Positions 48,102 through 61,525 of a stretch of 64,000 nucleotides of DNA are shown here, piece by piece. Under the pieces are notes generated by a model. It had not been told where the DNA came from. It saw nothing but the letters and a program-made list of their open reading frames with translations, and did no database searches. The position numbers and the translations under genes are program-made. How positions within the stretch are numbered: the stretch's first letter is position 1; each line of letters begins with the position of its first letter. The DNA lies in the NCBI RefSeq assembly GCF_963678635.1, contig NC_087069.1:10251206-10315205 (forward strand). The letters are read 5' to 3'. Source of the stretch: Symsagittifera roscoffensis. Lineage: Eukaryota > Xenacoelomorpha > Acoela > Convolutidae.

Positions 48102-50383
48102 ACAACAAACCAATCAAAATTGGGCTTTATAACAGAAAAGATTTTTTTTTTCAAATGTTTGTTATGTAGATTTTAAACCTATGCTTTGTTGATGTATACT
48201 TCGAAGCCTCGTGAATTTGAATAAAATATAGATTAATTTGTTTTATTTTTCAATTAAAATCTATTTTTTCTTTTTATTTGCTACCTTCGGAAAAATGAGA
48301 AGAGAAAGTAAATTTACTATTTTATTAGTATTATCGACGCCTAAGGCGACTGTGGAAACATTTTATAATTGATTGACGTAAAAGGATGACAGAAAGTTTT
48401 ACCAAAGGAGGTCAAATCGTGAGCACACCTCGGCCACGCTTTCTTAAATCTCCCATTGTTTTGATTACACAGGACTTTTGACAAACAACAAACCAATCAA
48501 AATTGGGCTTTATAACAGAAAAGATTTTTTTTTTTCAAATGTTTGTTATGTAGATTTTAAACCTATGCTTTGTTGATGTATACTTCGAAGCCTCGTGAAT
48601 TTGAATAAAATATAGATTAATTTGTTTTATTTTTCAATTAAAATCTATTTTTTCTTTTTATTTGCTACCTTCGGAAAAATGAGAAGAGAAAGTACATTTA
48701 CTATTTTATTAGTATTATCGACGCCTAAGGCGACTGTGGAAACATTTTATAATTGATTGACGTAAAAGGATGACAGAAAGTTTTACCAAAGGAGGTCAAA
48801 TCGTGAGCACTCCTCGGCCACGCTTTCTTAAATCTCCCATTGTTTTGATTACACAGGACTTTTGACAAACAACAAACCAATCAAAATTGGGCTTTATAAC
48901 AGAAAAGATTTTTTTTTTCAAATGTTTGTTATGTAGATTTTAAACCTATGCTTTGTTGATGTATACTTCGAAGCCTCGTGAATTTGAATAAAATATAGAT
49001 TAATTTGTTTTATTTTTCAATTAAAATCTATTTTTTCTTTTTATTTGATACCTTCGGAAAAATGAGAAGAGAAAGTAAATTTACTATTTTATTAGTATTA
49101 TCGACGCCTAAGGCGACTGTGGAAACATTTTATAATTGATTGACGTAAAAGGATGACAGAAAGTTTTACCAAAGGAGGTCAAATCGTGAGCACACCTCGG
49201 CCACGCTTAAATCTCCCATTGTTTTGATTACACAGGACTTTTGACAAACAACAAACCAATCAAAATTGGGCTTTATAACAGAAAAGATTTTTTTTTTTCA
49301 AATGTTTGTTATGTAGATTTTAAACCTATGCTTTGTTGATGTATACTTCGAAGCCTCGTGAATTTGAATAAAATATAGATTAATTTGTTTTATTTTTCAA
49401 TTAAAATCTATTTTTTCTTTTTATTTGCTACCTTCGGAAAAATGAGAAGAGAAAGTAAATTTACTATTTTATTAGTATTATCGACGCCTAAGGCGACTGT
49501 GGAAACATTTTATAATTGATTGACGTAAAAGGATGACAGAAAGTTTTACCAAAGGAGGTCAAATCGTGAGCACACCTCGGCCACGCTTAAATCTCCCATT
49601 GTTTTGATTACACAGGACTTTTGACAAACAACAAACCAATCAAAATTGGGCTTTATAACAGAAAAGATTTTTTTTTTCAAATGTTTGTTATGTAGATTTT
49701 AAACCTATGCTTTGTTGATGTATACTTCGAAGCCTCGTGAATTTGAATAAAATATAGATTAATTTGTTTTATTTTTCAATTAAAATCTATTTTTTCTTTT
49801 TATTTGCTACCTTCGGAAAAATGAGAAGAGAAAGTAAATTTACTATTTTATTAGTATTATCGACGCCTAAGGCGACTGTGGAAACATTTTATAATTGATT
49901 GACGTAAAAGGATGACAGAAAGTTTTACCAAAGGAGGTCAAATCGTGAGCACACCTCGGCCACGCTTAAATCTCCCATTGTTTTGATTACACAGGACTTT
50001 TGACAACCAACAAGCCAATCAAAATTGGGCTTTATAACAGAAAAGATTTTTTTTTCAAATGTTTGTTATGTAGATTTTAAACCTATGCTTTGTTGATGTA
50101 TACTTCGAAGCCTCGTGAATTTGAATAAAATATAGATTAATTTGTTTTATTTTTCAATTAAAATCTATTTTTTCTTTTTATTTGCTACCTTCGGAAAAAT
50201 GAGAAGAGAAAGTAAATTTACTACTTTATTAGTATTATCGACGCCTAAGGCGACTGTGGAAACATTTTATAATTGATTGACGTAAAAGGATGACAGAAAG
50301 TTTTACCAAAGGAGGTCAAATCGTGAGCACACCTCGGCCACGCTTTCTTAAATCTCCCATTGTTTTGATTACACGGGACTTTT
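48102..50383 (+). repeat. Six tandem units of ~380 bp downstream of mLST8
   Basis: Unit starts at 48102, 48485, 48869, 49248, 49628 and about 50007 (periods 383, 384, 379, 380, 379). Copies are nearly identical. Units 1, 2 and 6 have CACGCTTTCTTAAATC, and units 3-5 lack 4 bases there (CACGCTTAAATC). Each unit has GAATAAAATATAG, which contains AATAAA, and a palindromic CGCCTAAGGCG. Unit 1 starts about 130 bp after the mLST8 stop, so the gene's 3' end probably lies in it. Confidence 0.95.
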
Positions 50384-53300
50384 TTCTACCATTCTTTAAA
50401 ATAAATTCATCTGCTGTACAGTTTTTTTCTACAAACTCGGAGAAAGACAAACAGGAAAAAAAAATTGCAAAAATAAATGGCCACAAGTTGTTTGCTGTAA
50501 AAATAGGAACAATTGCCAATATAAGGAACACAAGAATATTTTTTAACAAATAGCAATACTGCAATTTTTTTCTTGAATTCAATTGAATTTTCAGTAATTA
50601 ATTGCTGAGAAAGCGCTGATTGTCGAAAAGATAGTAAAATTTTTTGCATAATTCTTTTAGCTGTCAGAAAAAGTTCTTTTATTTGAAATTTCATAAACAA
50701 TAGAATTTCATGTTTCTCGTTTTTCAACCGTCGGAGTTTTTTTTTACATTTTAACCAGCACCTACTGTAGTTGGAACTTAACGGAATTTTTAAAATGAAC
50801 GCAAGCACAGGTTGTCTGATTTTTTGAAAGTTTCTATATTTCACCATATTGAACCCGCTCCGGAGTTTCTTGGATATAAAAAGATTATGATTGAAAAATG
50901 CTGTCTAAATTGTTGTCATTGTAATCCTTTTTGCTGCAATTTAAGACCACAAAATTGATTATTGTATCAAAGTAATCGATTATTTCCGTATAACAAAATC
51001 CATAATAATGTATTAAATAAAAATTGATTATAAATGATTATAAGCTCTATAATTTTTGCATATCTTGTTGCAAAATTTTAACATTTTTTGCTATACTGAC
51101 GTGTTACTCGATTTCTAAACCTAATTATTTTAATATGGTCCCTCTTCCGATTACTGATCACCCCAATCTCCCCTCACCCCTCTTGTTTTACACAACCCAG
51201 CGCAATTGATGATCGCCCCAACCCCCTATCCCCCTCCGCGTTAACACATCCTCAAAACAGGGATCAAGAACGCTAAGTTCTCAATGGAGCGAAAAGTTGG
51301 TCTTGGGTTTGTAAACTTAAGGGGGGGGGCGTCGCAAATGAGGAGAAGTAAGCGAGAGCGTTTAATTGGCGATGAGGGTAAAAATGTGGGAGGGAGTTTG
51401 TAAACGTGGGGAGGGGGTTGTAAACGAGGTGAGGGAGCAAATGGGGGGTGTACACGAGGGTACGTATATAAGTACGTGTAAGCCGGAGGGAGCTGTAAAG
51501 CTGAAGAGGCGCAAAAGTGGGGAGGGGAACAAATACTGAGAGACTATAGGAGAGGTTAATTGAAAGTTGGAATGAAAAGTGTAATAATATATTAATTATG
51601 TGCGACTTCATTCCTGCGTTCTGCAACCTGCGACTTCCCATTGTTCGGTGGTGGCAACTTGATGCAAATGATGCTCGTCGAAATCTCCTCTTGTGATCTA
51701 GACCATGGGCCACATTTGAATTGGCACATCCATTTGAGGCAAGGAAATCTTGAAGACTGACTCGAACACCTTGGTTGTAATCATTTGTGGTGAAAACTCG
51801 ACCAAGTACGCAAGGCTGGTTTTCTGCACGTAAAAATTTTGTACAATAAGATGTAAAAATCAAAGAGACTGATTAAAAACGAAAAATATGACTGACTTAG
51901 TGCTGAGAGAGGAGGTAGTTGACACTAGTTAAGTTGAGAAAAAAATGCAAAAAATGATTTTTTCTTGAGAATTAGGAGAACCTTCAATTCAAATGAGTGT
52001 TTTAAACCAATCAGAATAGACTTTCTTAATTTGGTCTTTAGTCGTGTCTAATCAAATTTTCATAAAAGTCAATTCCAATAAGGAATATAGATTCATTTAG
52101 ATTTTTTCAATTTCTCGTTTCTTATCACAAAAAATGTTCCGTTATGTTATGGCTGCCTACACAACCAGAAAAAAGTACCTTTGAGGACTTTAAATGTTCC
52201 CATTAGGTACAAAAAAATTGCAAAAGTAAATGACCACTAGTTATTTAGTGTAAAAGTAAGAAGTATCGCCGTTATAATAACACAAGGAAAAGTTTTAATA
52301 AGACTACTTCGGCAAAAAAACTTTTAACAATGTTAATTGAATTTTCTGTTTATCATCGATGAAAAACTGCTGATTGTTAAGACGATAGTGAAGTTGTTTG
52401 CATATTTCTTTTATTTGACAGAAAAACTTCCATTTTTTGAAACTCCATAAACAATGGAATCTTTTGTTTCTCATTTTTCAACCTTTGGAATTTTTTGTAC
52501 AATGTAACCAGCTCTTACTGCAAATCAAACTTAACGCTTTTTTCACAATGAAACTATCATAAAAATCGTTAAAAAAACTTGGAGAAATCTGTCGAATAAA
52601 CTTTGTTTTGTTTTAATTTTGAAAAAAAAACATATGTTAAAACAAAATAACCTGAAAAATATTATCAAAAACCAAGCAAAAATTAGCCTGAGCTGATAGA
52701 TGCATGCGATTTTTTTATGATTCTTATGGGTCACTGAGGGGATGTAATTGAGAAAATTTAATCGGCGTGGGGAGGGGTATAAACATGGATGGAAGGGGGA
52801 CGGCTAGTAAACGTGGGAGGGTTTTTATCAACGTGGGTGAGAGTGTTGAAAGCGGTTTGGGGGAGTAAAAGGAAAGTGTGCACGAGGGCACGAGGGGATT
52901 AAAATAAGAACCTTTAAGCCGTGGGGGTCATATACTGGAGATCCAAAAGGGGCGTTGATTTGTTAGTTAGTTTAAGAATTAAAAAATCCACAATAGTTCA
53001 ATAGTACAATCTTCTAAAAAATATCATTTTCAATTCACATGCGCTGTAATAATTTGACAAAATTTAAGATTAGAATCCACTTTTAACCGATTATAATCAA
53101 TGAATTTTGATTTTTATAAAAATTGACAGTGAAAACAAAATATAATCGATTATTATCCATAAAACTCCAGTACGGGAAGCATCAAAAACTGTTAAAATTA
53201 AAGGTTAAACGATTACGTAAGTGAATTTCTCAAAGTATGAGGTTATTTGTGGTTTTAGGTGCGCTTTGAAAATTTTCTAGAGCAAATTACAATATTTGAA

Positions 53301-53459
53301 AGTAATTCAAAATTGTTTAAGGGAAAACTTCCGAAAACTCAACAAAAGAAAAATGTGCAAAACATTTTTGAATCATTTTATGACTATCATTTCAACTTCA
53401 AAATCACATTTTTCAACATGTTTTGGGCATACTTGTCCTATGATTTTATCTTGGGCTGT
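50384..53459 (+). other. Duplicated A/T- and G-rich segment pair
   Basis: 50400-50850 and 52190-52560 are diverged copies (TTGCAAAAATAAATGGCCAC vs TTGCAAAAGTAAATGACCAC). Each is followed by a G-rich block with repeated GTAAACGTGGGGAG-like words (51300-51540, 52740-52960). A minus-strand open frame at 51273-51863 shows no family resemblance and crosses the G-rich block; I do not call it a gene. Confidence 0.55.
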
Positions 53460-55935
53460 TGAAAGGGTGTCAGGGCAAAACATACCATACCAAAAGCTTC
53501 CATGACAAAAAATACCGTACCAAAAGATCCCTTGTACGAAATTTGCACCATACCATAAGATCCCATGCCATCAAAAAATCACTTGTACAAAAATTGCCCA
53601 TAACGTAAGATCCCATGCCAATTAAAAAGATCCCATGAATTATGAACAAAAATCATGATCAAAGTGTAAGCAGAAATTAATCTAAAGTAATCATATCTCA
53701 ATTAAGTTCGCGCTATTAAGAAACGATGCAAACTCAAGATAACTGAATTTGAACTGGACTCATTTTTGGCATTAACCTAGTGCCATTATGTGTTTAATTT
53801 AGCGTTACAATGGCATTGAATAAGAACAACTCAATTGAAAATGTATACACTCTGCATGCATTATCTCACTCTTTAACTCAATGAAAAATCAAAAATGAAT
53901 TCTTTTACTTGGGGAAACTCACAAAAAGGCCAAACACTGATTAATCTTGATGGCCATGAATTTCAAAAAAAAAACGGGATACGAAGACAACAACATACTG
54001 GCGCTGCAGCAAATAGAGATCGTATGAAGGCCCGAAAACTTTAATTAATTCTGGGAGCGATGTAATTTCAAACAGCAATGAGCTTAGTCACGAGCTCAAC
54101 GCAGGACGCTCAGAAGCTCGACAACTAGTTCAGCAAACTAAGGGGAAAGTTAGGAAATAATCAAATCCAATAAACAGCCCATAATTGCAGCTAGTTTGCA
54201 ATTGGTGCAGGAAGACAAAGCAACCCAACTGTCTTTGCCCTCCCGCTCGGCGCTAACGCGAATTTTAAACAGAAGTAAACAAACGACATCCCTGCCAACT
54301 ATTGCCACAGATGACCGTAATTTTGAAATACCCGATCGTTTTAAGCAATTTTGTCTCGGTAGCGGAAAACAAGATACGGAACGCATATTAATTTTCGGCA
54401 ATTTTGAGAATCTCAATGCACTTAAATTGTACAATAAAACCTGGCTTGTAGACGGTTTTTTCAAAATTTTCCCAGTCAGTTTTACCAGGTGTACACTGTG
54501 CACATCCGGATTGGCGGGTTTTATCCACCTTGCGTCTACGCTCTGCTCAGCAATAAGCGCTTATCAACCTATAACAAATTCCTAACCGAACTCAAATCGC
54601 TTATCGGTGACGTAACCCCGGAAATAAATTTGATCGACTTTGAAATTGCGGCATTGAGTGCTCTTACGTCTCATTACGAAACTGACATTAAAGGATGCTT
54701 TTTTCACCTCTGTCAGAGCTTTATGCAGAAAATATCTGAATTCGGCCTTAAAAAGACCTACGAACCAAACAGCGAGCTAGTCTTAGAGCTGAATATGATT
54801 CCTGCGCTTAGTTTTGTGGCGGAGTCAAAAGTGGAAATCGGGTTCGACCTAGTAATTGAGGAAATATGCAGTGTGGCAACCAAACTCGATATTTAACAAA
54901 ACAATCTCGAAAAATTAGACGAGCTCACTGCTTATTTCCAAAAAACATACCTTAAAGGGGATTTGGTTGGCCGAAAACACTTTTTCCTATTTCTCTATGG
55001 AATCATTATCAAAATGCTGTTTGTGGTCTAGCCCGAACCACAAATGCAGTTGAAGGGTGACATCTAGGGGTAACCGCTTTGTTTCAAGGCAGCCATCCTT
55101 CAATATATACGTTTCTCGAAAAAATTCAACTGGATTCTTACAATCAAAAATTCAATATTTTGAAGGCATCCAGCGCACTATCAACTTATCCCGGAAGAAG
55201 TACCGTGAACTGAATGAAAAAGTTCAGCAGATAACCAGTTCATGCACAGACTCTAACTTATTGTCTTATATCCGTTCACTTACCCACATAACCTATTAAA
55301 CTTTGTTTTAGTTTGCACCCTCCCGAGGAACGCCGAAACGGAATGTCTCCAGCAATTTGATCCCAGAGCAATTGCTCTTATTTACGGAACGCTAGGTTGG
55401 GGGTAGTGACCTGACGGTCCTTTGAGTATTGCGCTTAGCAAAAAAAGTTGATCAAAATTGAGAATTGATATTTTTTATCAAATAGAATGGCGAATGAGTC
55501 GTAACGAAAATGATTTCAAAGCTTTAGAATTTTGCACAAACACCATTTCAATTTTGTACCGACTTGAGTTGTCGGGAAAATCAAGCCATTTTTGGTAAAG
55601 TTGGTTTTCATTAATTGGAAACAATTTTCAAGTTCATTTGTAGTCCAAAGTGTTTTGAAGTTTGAGTTTCATTTGGAAGGCCAAGTGATTAGCAAAGTTA
55701 TTTATGTTCGAAGTTTGTGCAGCAAAATTTTTGCCGTTTATTTAATTTTAACCGAAGCTTTGTTTTTGTTTTAATCGATTATCCGCTTTATTCTCAATTC
55801 TCAGGTTCTTTGTTATTTTATTATAGTATCTTATGTCGTGGGCGATTTTAGAACGAGGTATCTTTTGGAATGGTATTTTATTGACTGAGATCTTCTCGTT
55901 TGGGATCTTAAGGTAAAGGATCATTTGTCATGTAA
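53460..55935 (+). mobile_element. MULE-type DNA transposon relic with inverted ends
   Basis: The left end (about 53460-53650) has repeated ACCGTACCAAAAGATCCC words. The right end (about 55840-55935) reads the same words in reverse (GATCTTCTCGTTTGGGATC, TATCTTTTGGAATGGTATTT). Between them lies a decayed transposase. About 2.5 kb in total. Confidence 0.65.
53925..55299 (+). pseudogene. MULE transposase relic with FLYWCH remnant
   Basis: A weak FLYWCH-like stretch (LINLDGHEFQKK, about 53950) precedes a MULE core: ERILIFGNFENLNAL and NKTWLVDGFF at 54372-54465. A frame change near 54.48 kb follows, then YNKFLTELKSLIGDV, LIDFEIAALSAL with the expected acidic residue, and KGCFFHLCQSFMQK up to TAA at 54894. 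The C-terminal piece (about 55057-55299, LSRKKYRELNEKVQQI) is in another frame. Several stops and shifts: inactive. Confidence 0.75.
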
Positions 55936-56934
55936 CCGTTGAAACATAAAATATTCCCTAAAATATTTTCCTCTAAGACTCATATATACTGTTGAATATT
56001 TTTTAAAAATAACTAGGTTCCAAATTTCTTTGTTTTTGGGTACAACAAACGACTTCAAGAGTTCAGTCGAGTTTTTTTAGCCAGAGTTTCAAACAAAAAA
56101 TTTGAAAAAGTGTCACGGATAAAATATATTCAAGGATTAAACCATCGCGATGGGTATCTGCGTTCTTTCTAAATAGCTATGTTTTTTGATTCATCGGAAA
56201 ACACTGTGAATCCGCATTTTTTTTTAAACTCGAATCTTTTTTTGTCGTTTTTTAGTTGCAAACGTAATCCGCATTTTTGCAATTAGTCAATGTTTTTTTT
56301 TCATCTCATATTATTATGTGCCCACAAAAATATCCGTATAAGAAGATTTGACTTTCAAAAACTTTCGTTTTTGATGAAAAAAGGCTTGGATTATTCTTTT
56401 AGAACCCCAAGTCACAGATTGTGATTGTCATGTCTTTCCAGATTTTGTTTACTTGTGAATAAATTAAGACAATCTTTATCAACTTTGGAAATTTTTAACG
56501 GACCGATTTTTGTATTTTTTAACCGAACATAAAAGAAATTACCAAGAATTTTAAATACCTGCTTCAAAGCTATTGTCCTAACAAAAACAATTGAAATCTC
56601 ATACGAGAACTGTCAAAAAACAAGATTAGCAAAATAACCAAAAGGCAAATCGTACTGTTTTTACACAGAAAATTAGGCGTGTTCGTCAGAGCAAAATTTG
56701 AAAAAAAAACTGTTTATTTAAAAGTATGTTTCTCCGAAGACGAATCTCCACATTCAAAAATGCAAAAAAAATTTGGTTTTAGTTGGAACATCGTGAAGTT
56801 AGAGTCAGACTGCAACAACCGTAATTTTGATTTGGGACCAAGTTCACATCCTCCTCCCCCCCCCCCCCCTTCCCAATCCATTTAGGGGGGGATGTTAACT
56901 TGGTTCTGAATTCGAAGTTTCAGCCAATCCGAAT
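55936..56934 (+). other. Unassigned AT-rich spacer
   Basis: AT-rich with a poly-C run at about 56860. No gene, RNA or terminal repeat recognised. Confidence 0.4.
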
Positions 56935-57844
56935 AGAGCATTTTGAGATCATCAAGGGGTAGATCTAAACGTTTTTCGAGAGGGGGGTGCAGATTTATAT
57001 AGCATAAAAAAGGTAAGTTCCAAATCTGAGGGTCAGCGATCTCGTTACCATAGTCAGTTTTGTGATTGTGAAAAATAGATTGAAATGCTCGAAGTTCATT
57101 TGTTTGAAAGTAATTCAGTCGATTGAAAAATCTGGTTTTTTATTTTAAAAAAACTCAATTAACTTTTGCGTCATTTTTGGTCGTCTAACAGAGATAGTCC
57201 ACTTGTTGTTCCAACTTTCGATACGAAAGTAACGGAATATTTGTGGTCGGGGTGAGTTTTTTTGTTCAGACAAATTTCGACTTTTTAACTAGTCATTTTT
57301 GATGGAATTTTTTGATCATTCGAAAGATCTTGTTGACCTGAGCTTAAATTTGAAATTTGTAATCATTTTTTGCAAAACTATGGGGGTTTGGAGATTGCCA
57401 TTTTGGCCAATTTGGTACAATAAACGCGCGATATATTTCGCGCTATTAACGCGTAAGCGGGGATTTAATCCGTCTTAAAAATCGTTTCAATTTGGTCGAA
57501 AGAAGTTTATTTGTCATAATTGATTTGTTAAAAGGAGCGAAATCTATCCTTTTGTACTTTATATGGCGTGTGGGCTGAAGATTTGCAAGGAAAAAATTTC
57601 AAATTTTAGAAAAAAAGTTTTCATTTTATTTTTTTACACTTAAATTTTTTCAGGTATCACTACTTCATTGTGATCAAAGAATAGTTGACGGACGTGAACA
57701 AAATATCAAAGCAATGTAAAACCTGCTCGTTCAAAATGGAAATGAGTTCAAAGCATGAAGGAAAGCAAATCTTGATCCAATTTTGCTATAGAAATGAGTT
57801 GCGGTTATTTCTTAAACAAACGAAAGTCATATAACATCAAGTCG

Positions 57845-57900
57845 ACATAGCTTAGCGGATAATGCATGTGTTTTAAAATCGAAAGTTCGAAAAACCAAAT
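57845..57900 (+). repeat. tRNA-like SINE remnant
   Basis: A-box-like ATAGCTTAGCGGATAATGC and degenerate B-box AAGTTCGAAAAACC at tRNA spacing. It lies inside the second MULE-type element. Confidence 0.4.
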
Positions 57901-58259
57901 CACCAAAAAGTCAAATTTTGAATGAAATTCGAAAATTACTGAAGGCTTGACTAGTTGATCACAAAAGGAGGGGTAGACCCCCCAGTACCAGACCAAGGCG
58001 GTACCGGGGGGCAGGGTGAGGGAGAAGGTAACATTTTTTTTGATATTGATCTCTTTTACCTCCCAAATTAGCAGCCCTCAACGGCCACGGGAACCTCAAA
58101 AAGTTTATTTTTAAAATAATAATAAATTTAATTTTTGAAAAATTTATAAAGTTTGATAAATTAAATAGAGTTAGGAATGACTTTATTGTGCGAGAAAATA
58201 CAAATATGTTAAAATAGAATCTTTGTTAAAATTGTTGCAAATGTTTTTCACTTTCTCAT

Positions 58260-59040
58260 TTGATTCCCTGTTCTTCTTGCGACTGGGTTTGCTGTTTCCC
58301 CCATTGCTTTCATTATATTGAACTTTTGATTGGCAACATCCAAATTGATTTGTTCCAGAAAGGTGTGAACGGATGGGTGGTTTCCTTTAAAGAGAGTAGC
58401 ATCGCCAAGATGCCAGCCTTCTACAGCTTTTGTCGTCCTTTATAACCCAGCAGCTGCTTCTTCGGAATGATTCCAGAGATTTACTGAAAAGAGAGGGTCA
58501 CGAGAATTCCTTCCGATGGGTTCGCCTTTGATATAGGTGCGCTGGAAGTGTGAGGCTACCTCATCAAGTTTTCCAGTGATGTTGTCGTCGAGATCAAATT
58601 TGTCAGATGAATTTTTTTCGATTTCCTCATTAACTTCATGAGGTCAAAAGCATCAAGTTGAACTAGGTCAAAAGCAGCATTGACCATTTCAAATGGTACA
58701 AAACTTAGAGCTTGAATTCAGCGCAACAACAAATTGAGATCGTGATTAGTTTCGTACAGTCGCTTTAGGCCCACTTCGTTTATTTTCCGGTTGAACGCTT
58801 GACATACATGAAAATATCAGCCTTTCAGCAACGCTCCGGTATGATGACTAGCGAAAGCTTTTAGTGCTGCACGTTCAAAATCGAGGAGAATGCGGTGAGG
58901 CTCGGTGTTTTCAGTGATGGCTGAGAATCCCTTCAGTAGCTTTATGTAAGTGTGCTCTTTTTTTATGTTTGGCAACAGTGCATAAATGCAGGGGGGGGGG
59001 AAATCCAGCGAGTTGAATGCGGATGGAGTACATTGATAAA
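58260..59040 (-). pseudogene. MULE transposase relic
   Basis: Minus-strand pieces in several frames keep the order of the family: YIKLLKGFSAI, ILLDFERAALKAFASHH, FHVCQAFNRKINEVGLKRLY, ALSFVPFEMVNAAFDL and NHPSVHTFLEQINLD. Many stops and shifts, plus a poly-G tract at 58991-58999 on +. It is a different, older lineage from the 53.9-kb copy. Confidence 0.7.
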
Positions 59041-59920
59041 ATTGAATAGGATAAATTTTGGAAAGGTTTATGGAGCAGTAATAAAAAGAAATTTTCTAAA
59101 ATTTTAAAATTTTTATGAAACTCATCGCCCCACACGCCATATAGAGTACAAAGTGACAAATTTTGCTTCTGGTAACAAATAAATTACGGCAAAAAAGCTT
59201 CTGTCAACTAATTTGGAATAATTTCTAAGAGGGATTAACTCTCCGCTTAAGCGTTAATAGCGCAAAATACATCGCGCGTTAATTGTCCCAAATTGACCAA
59301 AATTGTAATCTTTAAACCCCCATAAGAATTCCGTCAAAAATGGCTAGTTAAAAAGTCGAAATATGTCTGAAAAAGAAAAACCCAACCGAAACCCGAGCAC
59401 AAATATTCCGTTACTTTCGTATCGAAAGTCGGAACAATAAGGTTTTGACTACGGTAACGAGATCTCTGACCCTCAGATCCGGAACTTACTTTTTTTATGA
59501 TTTATAAACCGCACCCCCACCTCTCGAAAAACTTATAGACCTGCCCCTTGATTATTTTCAAAACAAAACATTGCGAAACATATAAATTTTCTAGTTTCAG
59601 AACAGCAGGCAAAAACCCAATACTATCATATTTTTTATATTGAAACATGCTTTATAGTTTAGCATAAGATCATTTGAATAAAATCTACACTAAAAAAAAC
59701 TATGAAAAAAATCAACAGTTCATAGCAACCTTTTTTCATTTGATGCTTATTTTGTGCAATATAATTTTTTTTCACTTTTTCAACGTTTTTTGTTATATTA
59801 TTAAGCGTCACGTTTCAATGTAACAAAATTGCAAATCAATTTGTGTGACGCTTAAAGTTTCTTTGGTTGCACTGGTGCCTGATACTTTTTCGTGAGTCTA
59901 ACCAATCGCGGAGTCATCGG

Positions 59921-59990
59921 GAGGCTCTTACTTTAGTGGTAAGGCGTTCACTTTGTAATCCGTTGATTGTATAATCGATCCCCTGTCATT
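59921..59990 (+). repeat. tRNA-like SINE remnant
   Basis: A-box-like CTTACTTTAGTGGTAAGGCG, anticodon-region-like CTTTGTAATCCG and degenerate B-box ATAATCGATCCCC. Confidence 0.45.
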
Positions 59991-60791
59991 GCAATGCTAG
60001 GGTGTGAGGACGAGTTATCGCTTGAACTCTAGCTTTAGGTTTTGACTGCAATAGTGGTAGCACGTGAAAGCTCCATGCGCAAAAAAAACGTCCTTGAGTC
60101 GCAAAAAAGAACATCAAAAAATAGTTCTGACTGGAATCTGGCGAAAGAAGAGCAGATTATGCTTAGACAGGTTATGCTTAGACACCTGCGAGTTGCAGAA
60201 ACCACAATAATTCAAAGGTCTGCAAAGTCCTAAAGTATTGGAATCCTGAAGTTACGAACCGGAAATATCAGTAGTATGCACATAGTGCATGGATGAACAT
60301 TAGGTATAAATCATAACGGTCATCATGTATTAAATGATCAGCAATGGTCACCATGTAATAATCCTAATTGTCACCATGTATAATTTTAGACCTAATAGTC
60401 CTCATGTAAAACTTCGGTATATTATTGAGTAATCCCACTGAACGTTGTGGTTACATGTTTGGTGCGGGAAAGGATTTGCCAAATCTTCGTTCTGAAACCA
60501 GCTGGAGTGTTTAACTGCGCTATAGACTGTTTGCTCACTTCTTCTTAAAACTTTGATTCAAACTCAAATTACATACAAATACATACAAAAATATGCTAAA
60601 GACACTATCGCTTAAATGAAATTGTTTATATCCCAGATTAATTGAGTTCCAAAGCTGAACAAAATCTCGCACTTAAATACACACTAAACACGGAATAGCG
60701 GTAGGTCAAATTTTATGTACAGACAATTCTCATATTAAATAACTGAATTTTATTTACTATACAAAAGTTAATGTGGTGTTTTTTTTGTGTT
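59991..60791 (+). other. Spacer downstream of the polymerase gene
   Basis: Contains short tandem words GTCACCATGTA(T/A) (three or four times, about 60310-60410). No gene recognised. Confidence 0.4.
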
Positions 60792-61525
60792 TTAATCTAT
60801 TCGTCGATTTTTTGACCGTGGTTCTTCTACTGCAACTGCTTCATAATCGAAAAACGAATCGTTGGAGAATGACGACTCGTCCTCATCGGAAGTATTGGCC
60901 TCCAGATCCGCGATATCCCCGCTATCAATATCACTCTCGTTGGTTTCTGCTGCCCGAATCAGACCGGGGTCTGGAGTTTGCCAACTGCTATTGACCTGGT
61001 CCATCAGTTGTCGAAGCGAGCGATGTGGTTGTGTGTTCTCAACAGCAAAACTATCCTCAGAGTATTCATCATCAATTTCCGGATGGTCCCAATCAACGTT
61101 TTGAGTGTTAGCGAATTCTTCAGTCACCCCATCTAGGAAATCGTCACAATCCCACGACACTGGCTGTTGACGATCTTCAAAAAATGGCATCCATTTTTCC
61201 AAATCGTCATTGTCAGTTGGGTCAGAATTAACAGCGGCTGTGTTGTCATCACTATCATCAATGCCAATCACAGTTTGACCCACGATGTTTTTGTGACTGT
61301 AGGGAAGGGTCTGCTGACCATCATCGAGGATGTAGCGTTTGTCATCAAAAGCTGATAACGATGTTTTCGTCGAAGTCACTGTTTGCAGATTGTGTGACTC
61401 GGATGCGATTCGACTCTTTTCAGTTTTGAATAACGAGCCAGAGGTCAAGGTGTCTCGATATCGCTGATGACTCAACATCTTCTGAGCAGCTTTGGATACA
61501 CCTTTCGCCGATAATTTTCTGCAGT
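60792..61525 (-). CDS. Polymerase gene, terminal exon
   Basis: 244 codons including stop. About 90 residues complete the polymerase; the rest is Asp/Glu/Ser-rich (DIDSGDIADLEANTSDEDES) and ends SKNRRID. The acidic tail resembles no domain I know. Confidence 0.75.

Larger units (their letters stand above)
56935..59580 (-). mobile_element. Second MULE-type element with >=500-bp inverted termini
   Basis: Left end 56940-57055 and right end 59450-59575 are inverted copies (TTTTTCGAGAGG, CTGAGGGTCAG, ATCTCGTTACC). Inside them a second pair, 57190-57600 against 59065-59440 (TTTCGATACGAAAGTAACGG), continues the inverted repeat; the left arm has about 130 extra bp. A decayed transposase lies between on the minus strand. 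No clear target duplication found. Confidence 0.65.

Noticed and set aside
51273-51863. 196-codon minus-strand open frame
   Set aside because: It crosses the G-rich repeat block and its C-terminal half simply translates that repeat; the N-terminal part resembles nothing I recognise.
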